A stretch of 64,000 nt of DNA from Microbulbifer rhizosphaerae (GCF_014191725.1 NZ_JACHWZ010000009.1:124001-188000), one strand, 5' to 3'; counted from the first letter of the stretch, positions 8,141 through 17,639 are shown. Program-made: numbers and translations. The notes: generated by a model not told the origin, from the sequence alone.

Positions 8141-8284
8141 AATTCTATCTTTCGGTTGTTCGCGGGCTAGAAAATATATCGATCGGAATTTCTTGCTCAC
8201 CGCTCTGTGAAGCACCAGATGTCGCACGTAGGTAATAGCATGACAATATTGTCACACACACCGCTATAAATTCAGGAGGAACCT

Positions 8285-8782
8285 GTGTCTCAGCCAATGA
8301 ATCAGCAATCACTAACCGACCTGTTCCGCCAATTGGGGGCGCCCGACCCTGAATCCTGGGCCAAATCACAAGCCGAAATGGGTGTCAATCAGCTCTATCG
8401 CTTCCTGTTCCTGCGCCAAGCCTGGGAGCGAGTGATATCTGAAGATGACGACAGCAGGATAGACGCGAATATCGATGCTGCAAAGCAGGACCCCAATGCT
8501 CCATATGCAGGTGTTGGACATGCTGTGGACCGAATACTGGCGGCAGGGGTCTCCCGCGAAGATATCGTCGATCTTGTTCGCGGTATGCAGGCAGAACTCC
8601 TGTTCGATTTCTGCTATCTCCTTGATGACCCGGCCATCATGGAGCCCAATCTAGAGTCTATCGGGTGGACGCTTGTGGAAACAACGAAAGATTTCGAGCC
8701 AACGCCGATTACAATCAGCGCGCTTCATGGGTCTGTCCTTGAAACCGATCCCACGGGGCGGGAAATGTCTCCACGTAAATAG
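8285..8782 (+). CDS. hypothetical protein (165 aa)
   Basis: Starts at GTG 8285 behind a strong ribosome site (AGGAGGAACCT). It is largely helical (TDLFRQLGAPDPESWAKSQ, LYRFLFLRQAWERVI) with a C-terminal strand region. It resembles small orphan proteins often found as immunity genes or island cargo, but I cannot name a family. It stands alone, with 144 bases upstream and 129 downstream showing nothing coding. Confidence 0.5.
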   Translation: MSQPMNQQSLTDLFRQLGAPDPESWAKSQAEMGVNQLYRFLFLRQAWERVISEDDDSRIDANIDAAKQDPNAPYAGVGHAVDRILAAGVSREDIVDLVRGMQAELLFDFCYLLDDPAIMEPNLESIGWTLVETTKDFEPTPITISALHGSVLETDPTGREMSPRK

Positions 8783-8911
8783 GCCTAACCTGATATCGCC
8801 TCACAGCACCTTCCCAAGCCATGAAACAACGCCCCAAAGCCGCTGCGCACTACGAATGCCTGACACAGGGGTAAAGCCGGGCATGACAAAAATATATGCA
8901 TAAAAGCGACC

Positions 8912-9877
8912 CTACCCGAAAGGCTCAACACCTTCGCTGTTTACTATAGCCGCGACAATCACATCATTGTCGGCATCCGGATCCATAGTTCCCGCAGAAA
9001 TATACTCCCGCTGAATGGCAAAAACTGTTTTTGTTGTCTCTTCCTTCTCACATTCCCGGTGGTAATTCAGAATCGGATCGCAAAAATATGCATTACAAAT
9101 ATCCGAGCGTAGATATCTTGGAAGGCTGCATCCATTTTCCGTATGGTTAATACAGGAATTTTCTATAACCTCTGGCGCAACCCTGGATACGTACATTGAC
9201 ACAATTTCTTCCCCACTCAGGTCTGGGTTAGCCTCCATAAAGCGACGCAGAACCATCGGAGACAGGTATGCGTGGTCCTGCCCAGATGAGCAACATGCCC
9301 CTTTGCACAGGTAACACAAGTTATCACTGATGGGCTTGAGCTGAGGTCGGTGTAGAAACATTTCTTGATGCGCTCTGTCTGTCTCTGCGGCGGAAAAGTT
9401 CTGATCCAGAACCATTTCTGGTTTATCATCGGAAACCTCCGCCTGTTCAACCACTTTCTGCAAATGCTCACGATAGTTTTGAATGCGATCGGGCATCGCC
9501 GGCACACTTCCGACGCGCCCTGTGGGGACGACCATCAAATAGGTATTTTGTTCTGATAGGCCAGACGTCTTCCTCAAGGCAGCCTGGAATAAGGTATCAT
9601 TTTCGTTTTCTTCTTGCAGAATTCGCGCCTGAATTTTTCTCTCCCTTTCAGCTTGCGCAAGTTTCCGGTCGCGGATCAGCTGCCGATGAAACGCCAGTTT
9701 CATATTGAACAGGCGTTCCGGCAGTGATCGACACTGCTCCATAAACTGCCGGCACTGTGGCTCTTGACAAATCGAAAACTCTGGGTTCTTTTTCGGCGAA
9801 TGGCAGGAATTCGAGATAGGTTCATTGCAAACCAGACAGCGGGCAGAAGCCATGCGTAACTTTGCGGGATTATCCAT
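8912..9877 (-). CDS. cysteine-rich protein with zinc ribbon and YkgJ-like cluster
   Basis: 321 residues. The N-terminus has a two-CxxC-type metal site (CLVCNEP, about residues 14-20, and C..C pairs to about residue 42). The middle (about 50-110) is helical and charged, likely coiled coil. The C-terminal half carries LCYLCKGACCSSG (about residues 188-200), then CINHTENGCSL and RSDICNAYFC. The CxxCxxxCC plus later C, C and R pattern is that of YkgJ-type putative zinc/iron-chelating domains. Biochemical role unknown. The ATG at 9877 (MDNPAKLRM) is the most upstream sensible start; MASARCLVC nine codons later is an alternative. Confidence 0.65.
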   Translation of the reverse strand: MDNPAKLRMASARCLVCNEPISNSCHSPKKNPEFSICQEPQCRQFMEQCRSLPERLFNMKLAFHRQLIRDRKLAQAERERKIQARILQEENENDTLFQAALRKTSGLSEQNTYLMVVPTGRVGSVPAMPDRIQNYREHLQKVVEQAEVSDDKPEMVLDQNFSAAETDRAHQEMFLHRPQLKPISDNLCYLCKGACCSSGQDHAYLSPMVLRRFMEANPDLSGEEIVSMYVSRVAPEVIENSCINHTENGCSLPRYLRSDICNAYFCDPILNYHRECEKEETTKTVFAIQREYISAGTMDPDADNDVIVAAIVNSEGVEPFG

Positions 9878-9924
9878 GAAACTTCACTTTCTTTGCTTTA
9901 TATGACAACGCTTAGTGCAGCACA

Positions 9925-10121
9925 TCGCAGTTAATGAACTGCCCTTACTTGGATGCCGTGGAATTCAATTTCCGAGGTGCCAGTGATTTTTCCTCTTTGA
10001 ACGCCATTAGTTTTTTCCAACTTGTACAAAGCGATCACCAGAACCTCTAGCAATTCTTTAGCAATTCCTTCTCGCTAAAGCCTAAACACTCGGCAACTTC
10101 GTCATTTACGTCCAATTGCAC
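9925..10121 (-). pseudogene. decayed second copy of the UPF0175-like gene
   Basis: The minus strand reads QLDVNDEVAECLGF, SEKELLKNC then stop. After an 11-base tandem duplication (AATTGCTAAAG) the other frame continues VLVIALYKLEKTNGV and GKITGTSEIEFHGI, and a second small indel follows. It is clearly homologous to 5733-5960. The start codon has become GTG. Two frame breaks make it non-functional. Confidence 0.85.
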
Positions 10122-10249
10122 ATATTTTACTCCCTTGAAGACAATCACTGCCCAGCCGGATTCGATAGTATTTAATTTTTGTATCAAATCAAAGGCTAAG
10201 CTCCGCTCAATCTGATTTGGCGCATAAAGCTACAGATCTCATTTGAGAG

Positions 10250-10400
10250 CTCCCGGGCCAGAGGGCCCTGCTTTGCTTCGCCGTTCTCGTCGCGGACCAT
10301 TTCGTTCAGAAGTTTCGGGTTGGCGAAGGTGGCGCGTTGGGCGGTGAGGTGATCGCCCCTGTGGGTGGCATAGGAGTTGAAGTCCTCTGAAAGCGGCCAG
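10250..10400 (-). pseudogene. internal fragment of acnD
   Basis: About 140 bases closely resembling 29524-29660 of the intact acnD gene. The minus strand reads EDFNSYATHRGDHLTAQRAT then FANPKLLNEMVRDENGE. No other part of acnD is present. A short open frame through it (to 10489) starts inside the polB stop region and is not a gene. Confidence 0.85.
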
Positions 10401-10485
10401 TCGGCCGAATACTGCGCTGTCTGAAGTACTGATGACGAGCCGGACTTCAATAGCGGACCTGTTGCACGGGATGTGATCCCGATGC

Positions 10486-12897
10486 TCAATCGGTCACGCC
10501 GAACAGGCCCAGCTGGCCATCCACCAGACTGTCGAAATCCAGTTCTATGAAGGGCAATATGGCATCGGCCACCGGCTTGAGCTGCCTGTCGATATAGTGC
10601 TGGTAATCCATCGGCGACTGGCGGTGATCAATGGGCTCCGGGCCATTGGGGGTGATCACGTAACGAATCCAGCCCTTGTTCTGGTAGCGTGGCGCCAGCC
10701 CCTGCTGGCGGCGGCGTTCATCGGCCAGTCGCGCCGCGCGTACTTGGGGGGGCACGTTTTTTACGTATTGCTCCAGCTTGCGCCTGAGCCGCTTGCGGTA
10801 TACCAGCAGCTCGTCCATATCTCCCGCCCAGGTTTTCTCCACCGTCTCGCGGATATAGTCGGACGGATCTTGCCCCTGAAACACCATCCCGTAGAGTTGG
10901 GTCTGGAACTGCTTGGCCAGGGCGGTCCAGTCGCTGCGCACGGTTTCCAGGCCCTTGAATACCAACTTTTCCTCGCTCCCTTTTTCCTCGCTCCCTTTCA
11001 CCACCAGACCCGCATAGCGTTTCTTGGAACCGGCCTCCGAGCCGCGAATGGTGGGCATCAAAAAGCGCCGGTAGTGGGTTTCAAATTCCAGCTCCAACTC
11101 GCACTCCAACGCCAGCTCTTCTTTGAGCTTGTGACGCCAGCGCCCGTTGATCTCGCTGGCCAGACCCTTCCCGATCGCATCCGCCTCTTCGAGGCTGGGT
11201 CGGCCGCTCAGCCAGACAAAGATGGAATCGGTATCGCCGTAGATTACCCGATGGCCCAGTTTCTCTTCACCTATTTCCTCGATCCAGCGGGCAGTCTGCT
11301 GCATGATCTCGTGACCGCGCAGGGTGATGGAGCTGGCCAGGCGCGTGTCGTAGAAACGGCAGCCCCCTGAACCCAGCACGCCGTAGAAGGAGTTCATGAT
11401 GATCTTGATGGCCTGGGAGCGGGCGGCATCCTGCTCCCGCTTGGCGATGTCCCGCTGCGCCCAGAGGTTGGTAATGATGTCCGGCAGGAAGTGCCTGTCA
11501 CGGGAAAAGCGCGCGCCGCGAAAACCGGGGATGGCATCGTCATCCGCCAGGCCCTCGACCAGCCCCTCAATCAACCCCATAGGATCGATCTTGAAGGTGC
11601 GGATAATACTGGGGTAAAGGCTCTTGAAATCCAGAACCAGCACGTTGTCGTAAAGGCCTGGCCGGGAATCCATCACATAGCCGCCCGGACTGGCCAGGCC
11701 GCCGTCGGCCGGCAGGTTGGGCGCCACATAGCGGCTGCGGTGTAGCCTGGGCAGGTAGAGGTTGGTGAAGGCCGCCACGGAGCCGCCACTGCGATCCAGC
11801 TCGAGGCCGGTGAGCTGGGCCCGCAGGCGCAGGTAATCCAGCAGCCGGGTGTGCTGAAAAATGTCCCAAACCAGGCGGCAGTCCTCCAGGTTGTAGGCGG
11901 CCAGCTTGGGTTTGTTGTGGCGAAAGTCGTGTTCAATCACGGCCAGGCGGTTGTCCACGTCTTCGGTGTCCTTGCCCCTGCCCAGCAGGGTTTGTGCCAC
12001 GAACTCCAGGCTGAAGCTTTCGAAATTGTAGGTGGCGCTTTTCAGTCCGTCGATGCCGTCCAGTACCACGCGGCCCGGCAGCGTCACAAAGCCCTGGCCG
12101 CCTTCCCGGCCATCCCGCCAGCGGGCATCTGCGCCACCACGCCCCAGCTTCAGGCGCAGGCCGTGGCGCCCGGCCCTTTTCAACAGCAGCCGAAAATCAA
12201 AGTCCACCACGGACCAGCCGATGATGATGTCCGGGTCCAGGTATTTGATCCTAGCCTCTAGGGCCCCGAGCAGGGCCCGCTCGTCATCCACCCAGTGGAT
12301 GGCGGTGCCGGCACTCTGCGGTTGGCCCTCCGCCTCTTCCGGCATTGGGCCCACCATTAGCACCTCCTCCACGCCATCGCCGTAGAGACCGATGGAATAC
12401 AGCTCGCCCTGGCCGGAGCACTCCACGTCCAGGGAAACCACCTTGAAATCCGGCCGCACCTCGGCGCCCTTGAGGCGCACCTGGCGATATTCCGTATAGC
12501 CGTCTTTGGCCTGGGCCAGACCTTCAAAGTAGAGACCACCCCGGGCAAAGCGCTCCATCAGGTAACGGTCGTGGAGACGAAAATCCCCTTCCAGCACGTC
12601 GATGCCGCGGTTTTGCAACAGGGTCTGGGCCCGGCGGTGGGCGTCGATAGTAGGAAAATACAGCATGGCCGCTTCCTCGCGGCCAAAGGTCTGGAACCCC
12701 AGCTGCTGCCAATCGTAGGGCACGCCGGCCAGCGCCTCGGTCACCTGGGTGCGGTCCGCCACCTTCACCATAAAGACCGGGCGCTCCCCTCCAATGACCA
12801 GCTTGACCGGGCCCTCGGGCGTGGCCAGCCAGTAGTGGATGCGGGTGCTGCCGCGCTGGTCAAAGCTGTGGCGGCTGAGGAGGAATCCTTGAGGCAA
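10486..12897 (-). CDS. polB: DNA polymerase II
   Basis: 803 residues (E. coli PolB has 783). A family-B polymerase with all motifs: exonuclease LDVECSG (about 155), DIIIGWSVVDFDF, YNLEDCRLVWD; polymerase A DFKSLYPSIIRTF (about 420), B KIIMNSFYGVLGS (about 500), and C YGDTDSIFV. It extends primers with 3'-5' proofreading and acts in lesion bypass and restart under SOS. The best start is TTG 12897; no ATG or GTG is available nearby. A LexA-type box lies 60 bases upstream. Its composition is core-like, but it is bounded downstream by acnD debris. Confidence 0.96.
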   Translation of the reverse strand: MPQGFLLSRHSFDQRGSTRIHYWLATPEGPVKLVIGGERPVFMVKVADRTQVTEALAGVPYDWQQLGFQTFGREEAAMLYFPTIDAHRRAQTLLQNRGIDVLEGDFRLHDRYLMERFARGGLYFEGLAQAKDGYTEYRQVRLKGAEVRPDFKVVSLDVECSGQGELYSIGLYGDGVEEVLMVGPMPEEAEGQPQSAGTAIHWVDDERALLGALEARIKYLDPDIIIGWSVVDFDFRLLLKRAGRHGLRLKLGRGGADARWRDGREGGQGFVTLPGRVVLDGIDGLKSATYNFESFSLEFVAQTLLGRGKDTEDVDNRLAVIEHDFRHNKPKLAAYNLEDCRLVWDIFQHTRLLDYLRLRAQLTGLELDRSGGSVAAFTNLYLPRLHRSRYVAPNLPADGGLASPGGYVMDSRPGLYDNVLVLDFKSLYPSIIRTFKIDPMGLIEGLVEGLADDDAIPGFRGARFSRDRHFLPDIITNLWAQRDIAKREQDAARSQAIKIIMNSFYGVLGSGGCRFYDTRLASSITLRGHEIMQQTARWIEEIGEEKLGHRVIYGDTDSIFVWLSGRPSLEEADAIGKGLASEINGRWRHKLKEELALECELELEFETHYRRFLMPTIRGSEAGSKKRYAGLVVKGSEEKGSEEKLVFKGLETVRSDWTALAKQFQTQLYGMVFQGQDPSDYIRETVEKTWAGDMDELLVYRKRLRRKLEQYVKNVPPQVRAARLADERRRQQGLAPRYQNKGWIRYVITPNGPEPIDHRQSPMDYQHYIDRQLKPVADAILPFIELDFDSLVDGQLGLFGVTD

Positions 12898-12956
12898 GAG
12901 ACTGTACTGGGTTGAGGCTTGGATTGGGGCTTGTGTTGGTGATCGGCGCCATTCTA

Positions 12957-12972
12957 CTGGATAAATGCACAG
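12957..12972. promoter_or_regulatory. putative LexA (SOS) box of polB
   Basis: CTGGATAAATGCACAG fits the CTG-N10-CAG pattern with an AT-rich core and lies 60 bases before the polB start. The polB gene is a known SOS gene in E. coli, so LexA control is likely. Confidence 0.65.
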
Positions 12973-12982
12973 ATATCAGCAA

Positions 12983-13013
12983 CCGCCAGAGCTGCACGGG
13001 AGGGCTCTGGCGG
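12983..13013 (-). terminator. GC-rich hairpin after the histidine kinase gene
   Basis: CCGCCAGAGC (12983-12992) pairs perfectly with GCTCTGGCGG (13004-13013), 11 bases beyond the kinase stop. There is no clear T-run on the minus strand, so it may be a Rho-assisted or weak terminator. Confidence 0.5.
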
Positions 13014-13023
13014 CCTGCCGTCA

Positions 13024-14298
13024 TCACCACGAAAGACGGGCGGCCACACGCGCCTCATCAGCGTGCAATGAAAACGACCAGCCATTGCGTTCACACAGCC
13101 GTTGAACGATACCCAGACCCAGACCATACCCGTTAGGCGACGACGCCTCGGTCGGTGTGTGCCGTTCATCAGCTTCACTACTCACCTGATTGGTGACGAA
13201 TAGCACGTGCTCTTTGATGTGAATCGTGATCGGTCCCTGCCCGTCAAGCGTATGCTCGAATGCATTTCGCACCAGATTATTGACCGCGATAGAAAAAGCC
13301 TGTGAATGTCCGCAGGCAATGGGTTTTTCTAGATCATCGATTTCGACATCGATTAAGTCGATTTCAACATCGACGCACTTGCCGTTCAACAGGTGGCGCT
13401 GCTGATCTATCGCCTGGCTTACCAGCGGCATCACTGAAAACTGCTCGTCATACAAACCATCGTCGGTTTCGCGAGCGAGGCACAGGAACATTTCAATCGT
13501 GGCTTTCATTTCGAAGGTCGCACGCCTCACTCGATCTACCACCTTCGCATCCGTCGTTGACAGATCGCTTTGTTCCAGCAGCTCAAGCGCGCCTATTATC
13601 ACAGTGATCGGCGTCCGCAACTCATGACTGGCTGAACCGGTAAAGTATCGCTCCCTCTCAACAAATGCGCTGATACGCTCAAGCGTCTTCTCCATGGTCC
13701 TGGCGAGCACGCCAACCTCATCATCGCCGAACCGGCTAGACTCTATGCGTTTATGATCTTCGGCCGATAGTTTTTCCGGGTCGATGTCCGCGACCACTTT
13801 AGCGAGTTGCGCGACAGGGGCGACCGCTCTACGCATCACAAGAACTCCCAGCCCGAAACCAAGAGCACCGAGCGTACCCACGACTCCGGTGATAACGAGC
13901 AGCAACCACCAATCCTCTGACGACGCAGCCTCAATCCCGGCAACGTCGAAAACCACAAATGCGTTTCGCCGTTCATTGTTGGTAGGTAGCTTTTCATTGT
14001 TGGTAGATAGCACGGCGACATGCAACTCTTCCGCTTCGAATTCGTACAACCCTTCATCGGGTTTTGTCTGCGCCCATTCCCTGAGTGATTCCGGCAAGCT
14101 ACCAACCTCATCGTATCCGCGAAGGTTCGTCGTCAGAGAGGGATAGCTTTCGGCGGCACGCTGTAGCTGACTCGCCAGCACACGGTCTTCGCTCAACCTG
14201 ATCGCAGCGAAGAAAGCGAATCCCCAGGCCACGCTAAGTACAGCAACACACATTGCAAATGCAATGGCGACACGCTTGCGTAAACTGTACCGGTACAT
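13024..14298 (-). CDS. two-component sensor histidine kinase
   Basis: 424 residues. Membrane helices at about 8-30 and 140-165 flank a periplasmic sensor of roughly 110 residues; a HAMP-like linker follows. The phosphoacceptor is in SASHELRTPIT (about residue 226), and the ATP-binding N box (VNNLVRNAFEHT) and G box (GYGLGLGIVQ) are near the C-terminus. It overlaps the response-regulator stop as TAATG, so the two are translated together. The partner TonB-dependent receptor immediately upstream suggests it senses a nutrient or envelope signal; the ligand is unknown. Confidence 0.92.
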   Translation of the reverse strand: MYRYSLRKRVAIAFAMCVAVLSVAWGFAFFAAIRLSEDRVLASQLQRAAESYPSLTTNLRGYDEVGSLPESLREWAQTKPDEGLYEFEAEELHVAVLSTNNEKLPTNNERRNAFVVFDVAGIEAASSEDWWLLLVITGVVGTLGALGFGLGVLVMRRAVAPVAQLAKVVADIDPEKLSAEDHKRIESSRFGDDEVGVLARTMEKTLERISAFVERERYFTGSASHELRTPITVIIGALELLEQSDLSTTDAKVVDRVRRATFEMKATIEMFLCLARETDDGLYDEQFSVMPLVSQAIDQQRHLLNGKCVDVEIDLIDVEIDDLEKPIACGHSQAFSIAVNNLVRNAFEHTLDGQGPITIHIKEHVLFVTNQVSSEADERHTPTEASSPNGYGLGLGIVQRLCERNGWSFSLHADEARVAARLSW

Positions 14299-15002
14299 TA
14301 CTGAGCATCCTCTGAAATTCGGTACCCGATGCGATGCACCGTATGAATTAACGGGCTATCAAACGGCCGATCGATAGCCTGCCGCAGCTTGTACATATGT
14401 GAGCGAAGCGCATCACCATCGGGGCGCTCGTCAGCCCACAACAAAGTTTCGAGATCATCGCGAGCCACAACAGACGGCGCCGTCTCCATCAATCGTTGAA
14501 GTAGTCTCATGCCAGCAGGGGTGAGATCGATGCGCCGCCCCGCGCGATGCACTTGCAGCGTGGACCGATTCATCGTCAGATCACCTACAGTTAACAGGTT
14601 GTCGGTTTTTCCGTGCCTACGTTTGTACAGCGCCTGCAGTCGCGCATGGAGCTCTTGTAATGCGAATGGCTTGACCAAGTAGTCATCGGCTCCCGCCTTA
14701 AACCCCTTAAGTTTATCGTCAAGCGTGTCTCTCGCCGTCAGCATAAGCACGGGCGTTTCTACTTCGGCATCAGATCGCAGCTTTTGGCAGAAACTCAGGC
14801 CATCCATCCTTGGAAGCATGAGGTCTAGAACAATAACGTCGAACCGATTCGTCAACGCCAGGTGCATCGCGCTTATACCGTCATAGGCAAAATCCATTAC
14901 ATAGCTATGCTTTTCAAGATACGCGGCAATGTTCTCGCAAATGTCGCGGTTGTCTTCGACAATCAACACTCTAATCGGCACGGCACCAAGCACGTGTACC
15001 AT
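14298..15002 (-). CDS. OmpR-family response regulator
   Basis: 234 residues from the ATG at 15002, which has GGGGGAG six bases upstream; the open frame's GTG at 15026 has no such site. Receiver domain with VEDNRDI, phosphoacceptor Asp in VLDLMLPRMDG, LTARD and KPF; then a winged-helix DNA-binding domain (LTPAGMRLLQRLM, DGDALRSHMYKLRQAI). It controls transcription, plausibly of the receptor gene 27 bases upstream, and is phosphorylated by the kinase that follows. Confidence 0.95.
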   Translation of the reverse strand: MVHVLGAVPIRVLIVEDNRDICENIAAYLEKHSYVMDFAYDGISAMHLALTNRFDVIVLDLMLPRMDGLSFCQKLRSDAEVETPVLMLTARDTLDDKLKGFKAGADDYLVKPFALQELHARLQALYKRRHGKTDNLLTVGDLTMNRSTLQVHRAGRRIDLTPAGMRLLQRLMETAPSVVARDDLETLLWADERPDGDALRSHMYKLRQAIDRPFDSPLIHTVHRIGYRISEDAQ

Positions 15003-15029
15003 CTGCTGCTCCCCCTTACCAGGCACGAT

Positions 15030-17411
15030 TTACCAGGCATAGTCCAGCCGCAGGCCAATAAGCGGCTCGGCTTCGCTATCATCTTCCACTTCAACGCCTC
15101 GGCGGTAGTCAAACTCGGTGTCGTCGCTCGACGACGCTGCCGTTACGTTGATGACATCGAGAAAGGCTGTTACATCGATGGGGCCAAATGCGCGCCGGTA
15201 GTCAACACGAACGTTCAACGAGCCGGAACCGCTATTGCGACCGACATTGCGCTCAGTGATCTCTTTCGAGTAGCGTAGAGGTTGTCCGGCTCCCAATACG
15301 TCTGAGTGAATAATAAAGACGTCGTCTGGCCTGCCGGACAGATATTTGTAGCGCCCGGCAACCTTCCAGCGGTTGCTGATTTCCCAGGTCAGGCCGAGGG
15401 TAGCGACATGCTCGCGGCTGAATTCGGCGGCAACGTCACCGCGACCGTCTTTCCGGTCGACTTCGGCATCGTTATAAGAGTAAGTTGCGGTAGCGTAAAT
15501 ACCCTCGCGAATCATACCGTTGGCCACGACATCGACGCCGTATGATGTGCCGTCACCAATGTTTGCAAAGGTTCCGCTTGCTCGGTCAAGGTCTACCACC
15601 AGGTTGTCGAGGTTTTGATAATAGGCTTCCGTCAACACCGACCAGCTGTTGTTCGGGAAATATTCAAAACCGACACTACCGTGCGTGATCTCCTCGTTCT
15701 CAAGGTCATTCGACTCGTTAGCGGCAAGGTCTAAAAACCGTGGCGACTGGTGAAAGAGTCCTGCAGTCGCAAAATATCTAACCGTTTTACTCGGCCGCCA
15801 ATTGACGCTGAACCTGGGCGACGCGAAGCTTTCGTCGGCAAAACCGTCCCGCTCGAACCGCACGCCTGTGCGAAAATCCCAATCGCCTTGCTCAAAAAGC
15901 TGTTCTACATAACTTGCATAGCTCGTTTCTTTCTGAATCAGTGAAGAGTTGATGTTCTCGGGCGTCAGCACAATAAAACGCTGATCTGGGTCTGGTCTAA
16001 AATCATCGTCGTCGTAGACAAACCGGGTCCAATCGCCATCCAAGACGGTGTTGTAGTCCAGTTCAATTTGCGTTACTCGAATACCGGAACTGAACACGCC
16101 CCATTGATTCACTGTCTCGAAGTCGCTTCGCCAGCCGATCTCTGTCTCATCTTCACCGATGGTAATAATGTCTTCCCGCACCGGAAAGCTGGACGCGGGC
16201 GATCCCGCAGGTACCAGATCAGGAAATGATTCACCCTCTGAACTAATCTTGTCGCTTGTGCGGTAGTAAACCTTATTGGTCAAGACAGCTTCTTCACCGA
16301 TCAATGACCGCAATGTCAGACCGTACAAATCACTATCTTGTTCAGAATCTTGAAGTGCAGCATCTTCGAAATTGGGTGACGCAAAAACGTGAGTCACGCC
16401 GCGGGTATAGTCTTCGTGTGTATCTATCAGTAGAATTTCGAACGTGTGGTTCTGGCTGACTGGTATGACCGACTTTACGATGACGTCTCTTAAGACCGGC
16501 TCCCCAATGTCGAGTTCTTCGATAGTTTCAAACAAAGCGCCGAAATCCAGTCGTCGAGCAGAAACAAGCAAAGTAGAGTCTTCAGTGATACCGGTAGGGC
16601 CGTCGTAACCAACTTCATATCCCGCAAGGTCGAGGCGCAGACTTGCTGAAGGGCTTGGATTGCCATCGGCGACTTCCAGTTTGAGTAGCGATGCCGCCCG
16701 GCCGCCATAAGCCGCACTCCACCCACCCGGTGAAAATTCTGCACCACTGATAACGTTCGGTGCGAAAATCGAGAAACGGCCGCCACCACCGACATCTTCT
16801 TCTTCACCCAGTGTCGCATCAAAGTGTACCGCTTTATCAAAGGGAAAGTCATCAACGAATAGCAAATTATCTCTTGGGCCACGGCCGCGTACGCTAAAGC
16901 TCGCGAATTCGCTGGCGGATGCCAGGCCAGGTAAACCGTCCAGCGAGAGGAGCGGATCTGCACCGCCGCCAACAGCACTTCGCAACGCTTCTCTATCGAG
17001 ATAGGTGCTGTTAACTGATAATGCTTCAGCTTGCTGTCCGAGAACCGACACTTCCTCAACTGCCTGCCCCCCAAGCTCGAATTCAAGCTTGATATTTTTG
17101 CGCGTAACCACGCGCACGCTTGGCTCATACAATGCATTGAACCCGCCTTTGGCTACCCTCACCGAGTAGAGGCCGGGGCCGAGCTGTTCAACGACGATGC
17201 GACCTTGTGCGTCAGTTTTTACAGATCGCGTGGCATTGGTTTTCCGTTCCGTGATCATGATCTGCACGGTTGAGAGTGGCCGGTCAGTATTCTGATCTTT
17301 GACTATGATAGTCAGCGCACCGGGCGCCTCTGCTGCGTGGGTAAAAAGTGGAAATCCAATCAGGAGCGCCGATAGAGTCAACCGCGATACCTGTCTCAAT
17401 TGCCTGCTCAT
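15030..17411 (-). CDS. TonB-dependent receptor with N-terminal carboxypeptidase-regulatory-like domain
   Basis: 793 residues. Signal peptide (cut after THAAEA, about 28), a CarboxypepD_reg-like beta-sandwich at about 30-115 (TIIVKDQNTDRPLSTVQIM), a plug domain at about 130-240 (SFSVRGRGPRDNLLFVDDFP), and a beta-barrel ending in LIGLRLDYAW with terminal aromatic. GGAGGG precedes the ATG at 17411. It sits in an apparent operon with the response regulator and kinase. Receptors of this layout take up large or unusual substrates, but nothing identifies the ligand. The acidic C-terminal linker EVEDDSEAEP is notable. Confidence 0.9.
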   Translation of the reverse strand: MSRQLRQVSRLTLSALLIGFPLFTHAAEAPGALTIIVKDQNTDRPLSTVQIMITERKTNATRSVKTDAQGRIVVEQLGPGLYSVRVAKGGFNALYEPSVRVVTRKNIKLEFELGGQAVEEVSVLGQQAEALSVNSTYLDREALRSAVGGGADPLLSLDGLPGLASASEFASFSVRGRGPRDNLLFVDDFPFDKAVHFDATLGEEEDVGGGGRFSIFAPNVISGAEFSPGGWSAAYGGRAASLLKLEVADGNPSPSASLRLDLAGYEVGYDGPTGITEDSTLLVSARRLDFGALFETIEELDIGEPVLRDVIVKSVIPVSQNHTFEILLIDTHEDYTRGVTHVFASPNFEDAALQDSEQDSDLYGLTLRSLIGEEAVLTNKVYYRTSDKISSEGESFPDLVPAGSPASSFPVREDIITIGEDETEIGWRSDFETVNQWGVFSSGIRVTQIELDYNTVLDGDWTRFVYDDDDFRPDPDQRFIVLTPENINSSLIQKETSYASYVEQLFEQGDWDFRTGVRFERDGFADESFASPRFSVNWRPSKTVRYFATAGLFHQSPRFLDLAANESNDLENEEITHGSVGFEYFPNNSWSVLTEAYYQNLDNLVVDLDRASGTFANIGDGTSYGVDVVANGMIREGIYATATYSYNDAEVDRKDGRGDVAAEFSREHVATLGLTWEISNRWKVAGRYKYLSGRPDDVFIIHSDVLGAGQPLRYSKEITERNVGRNSGSGSLNVRVDYRRAFGPIDVTAFLDVINVTAASSSDDTEFDYRRGVEVEDDSEAEPLIGLRLDYAW

Positions 17412-17639
17412 ATTGCTATCCCTCCAACAATCTGCCGTATTTATTTGGTGAAACGCTGGGAGGTTAGCAACGCCAATGTGACTAAAAAGTCGCTGAAATG
17501 TGAAAGCTACATCGGAGCCCGGATGCCTACGGTCGGTTCAACTCAAGGGCAATACCGGCACCACGCCATGTAACGCGGCGCACGGGACGCTTTGAAACGC
17601 CACTTGCGTCTCACTTTTTTCTCGACATTCGTATATATC

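Noticed and set aside
10196-10489. 97-residue gene downstream of polB
   Set aside because: It is acnD debris in frame by chance, starting inside the polB end.
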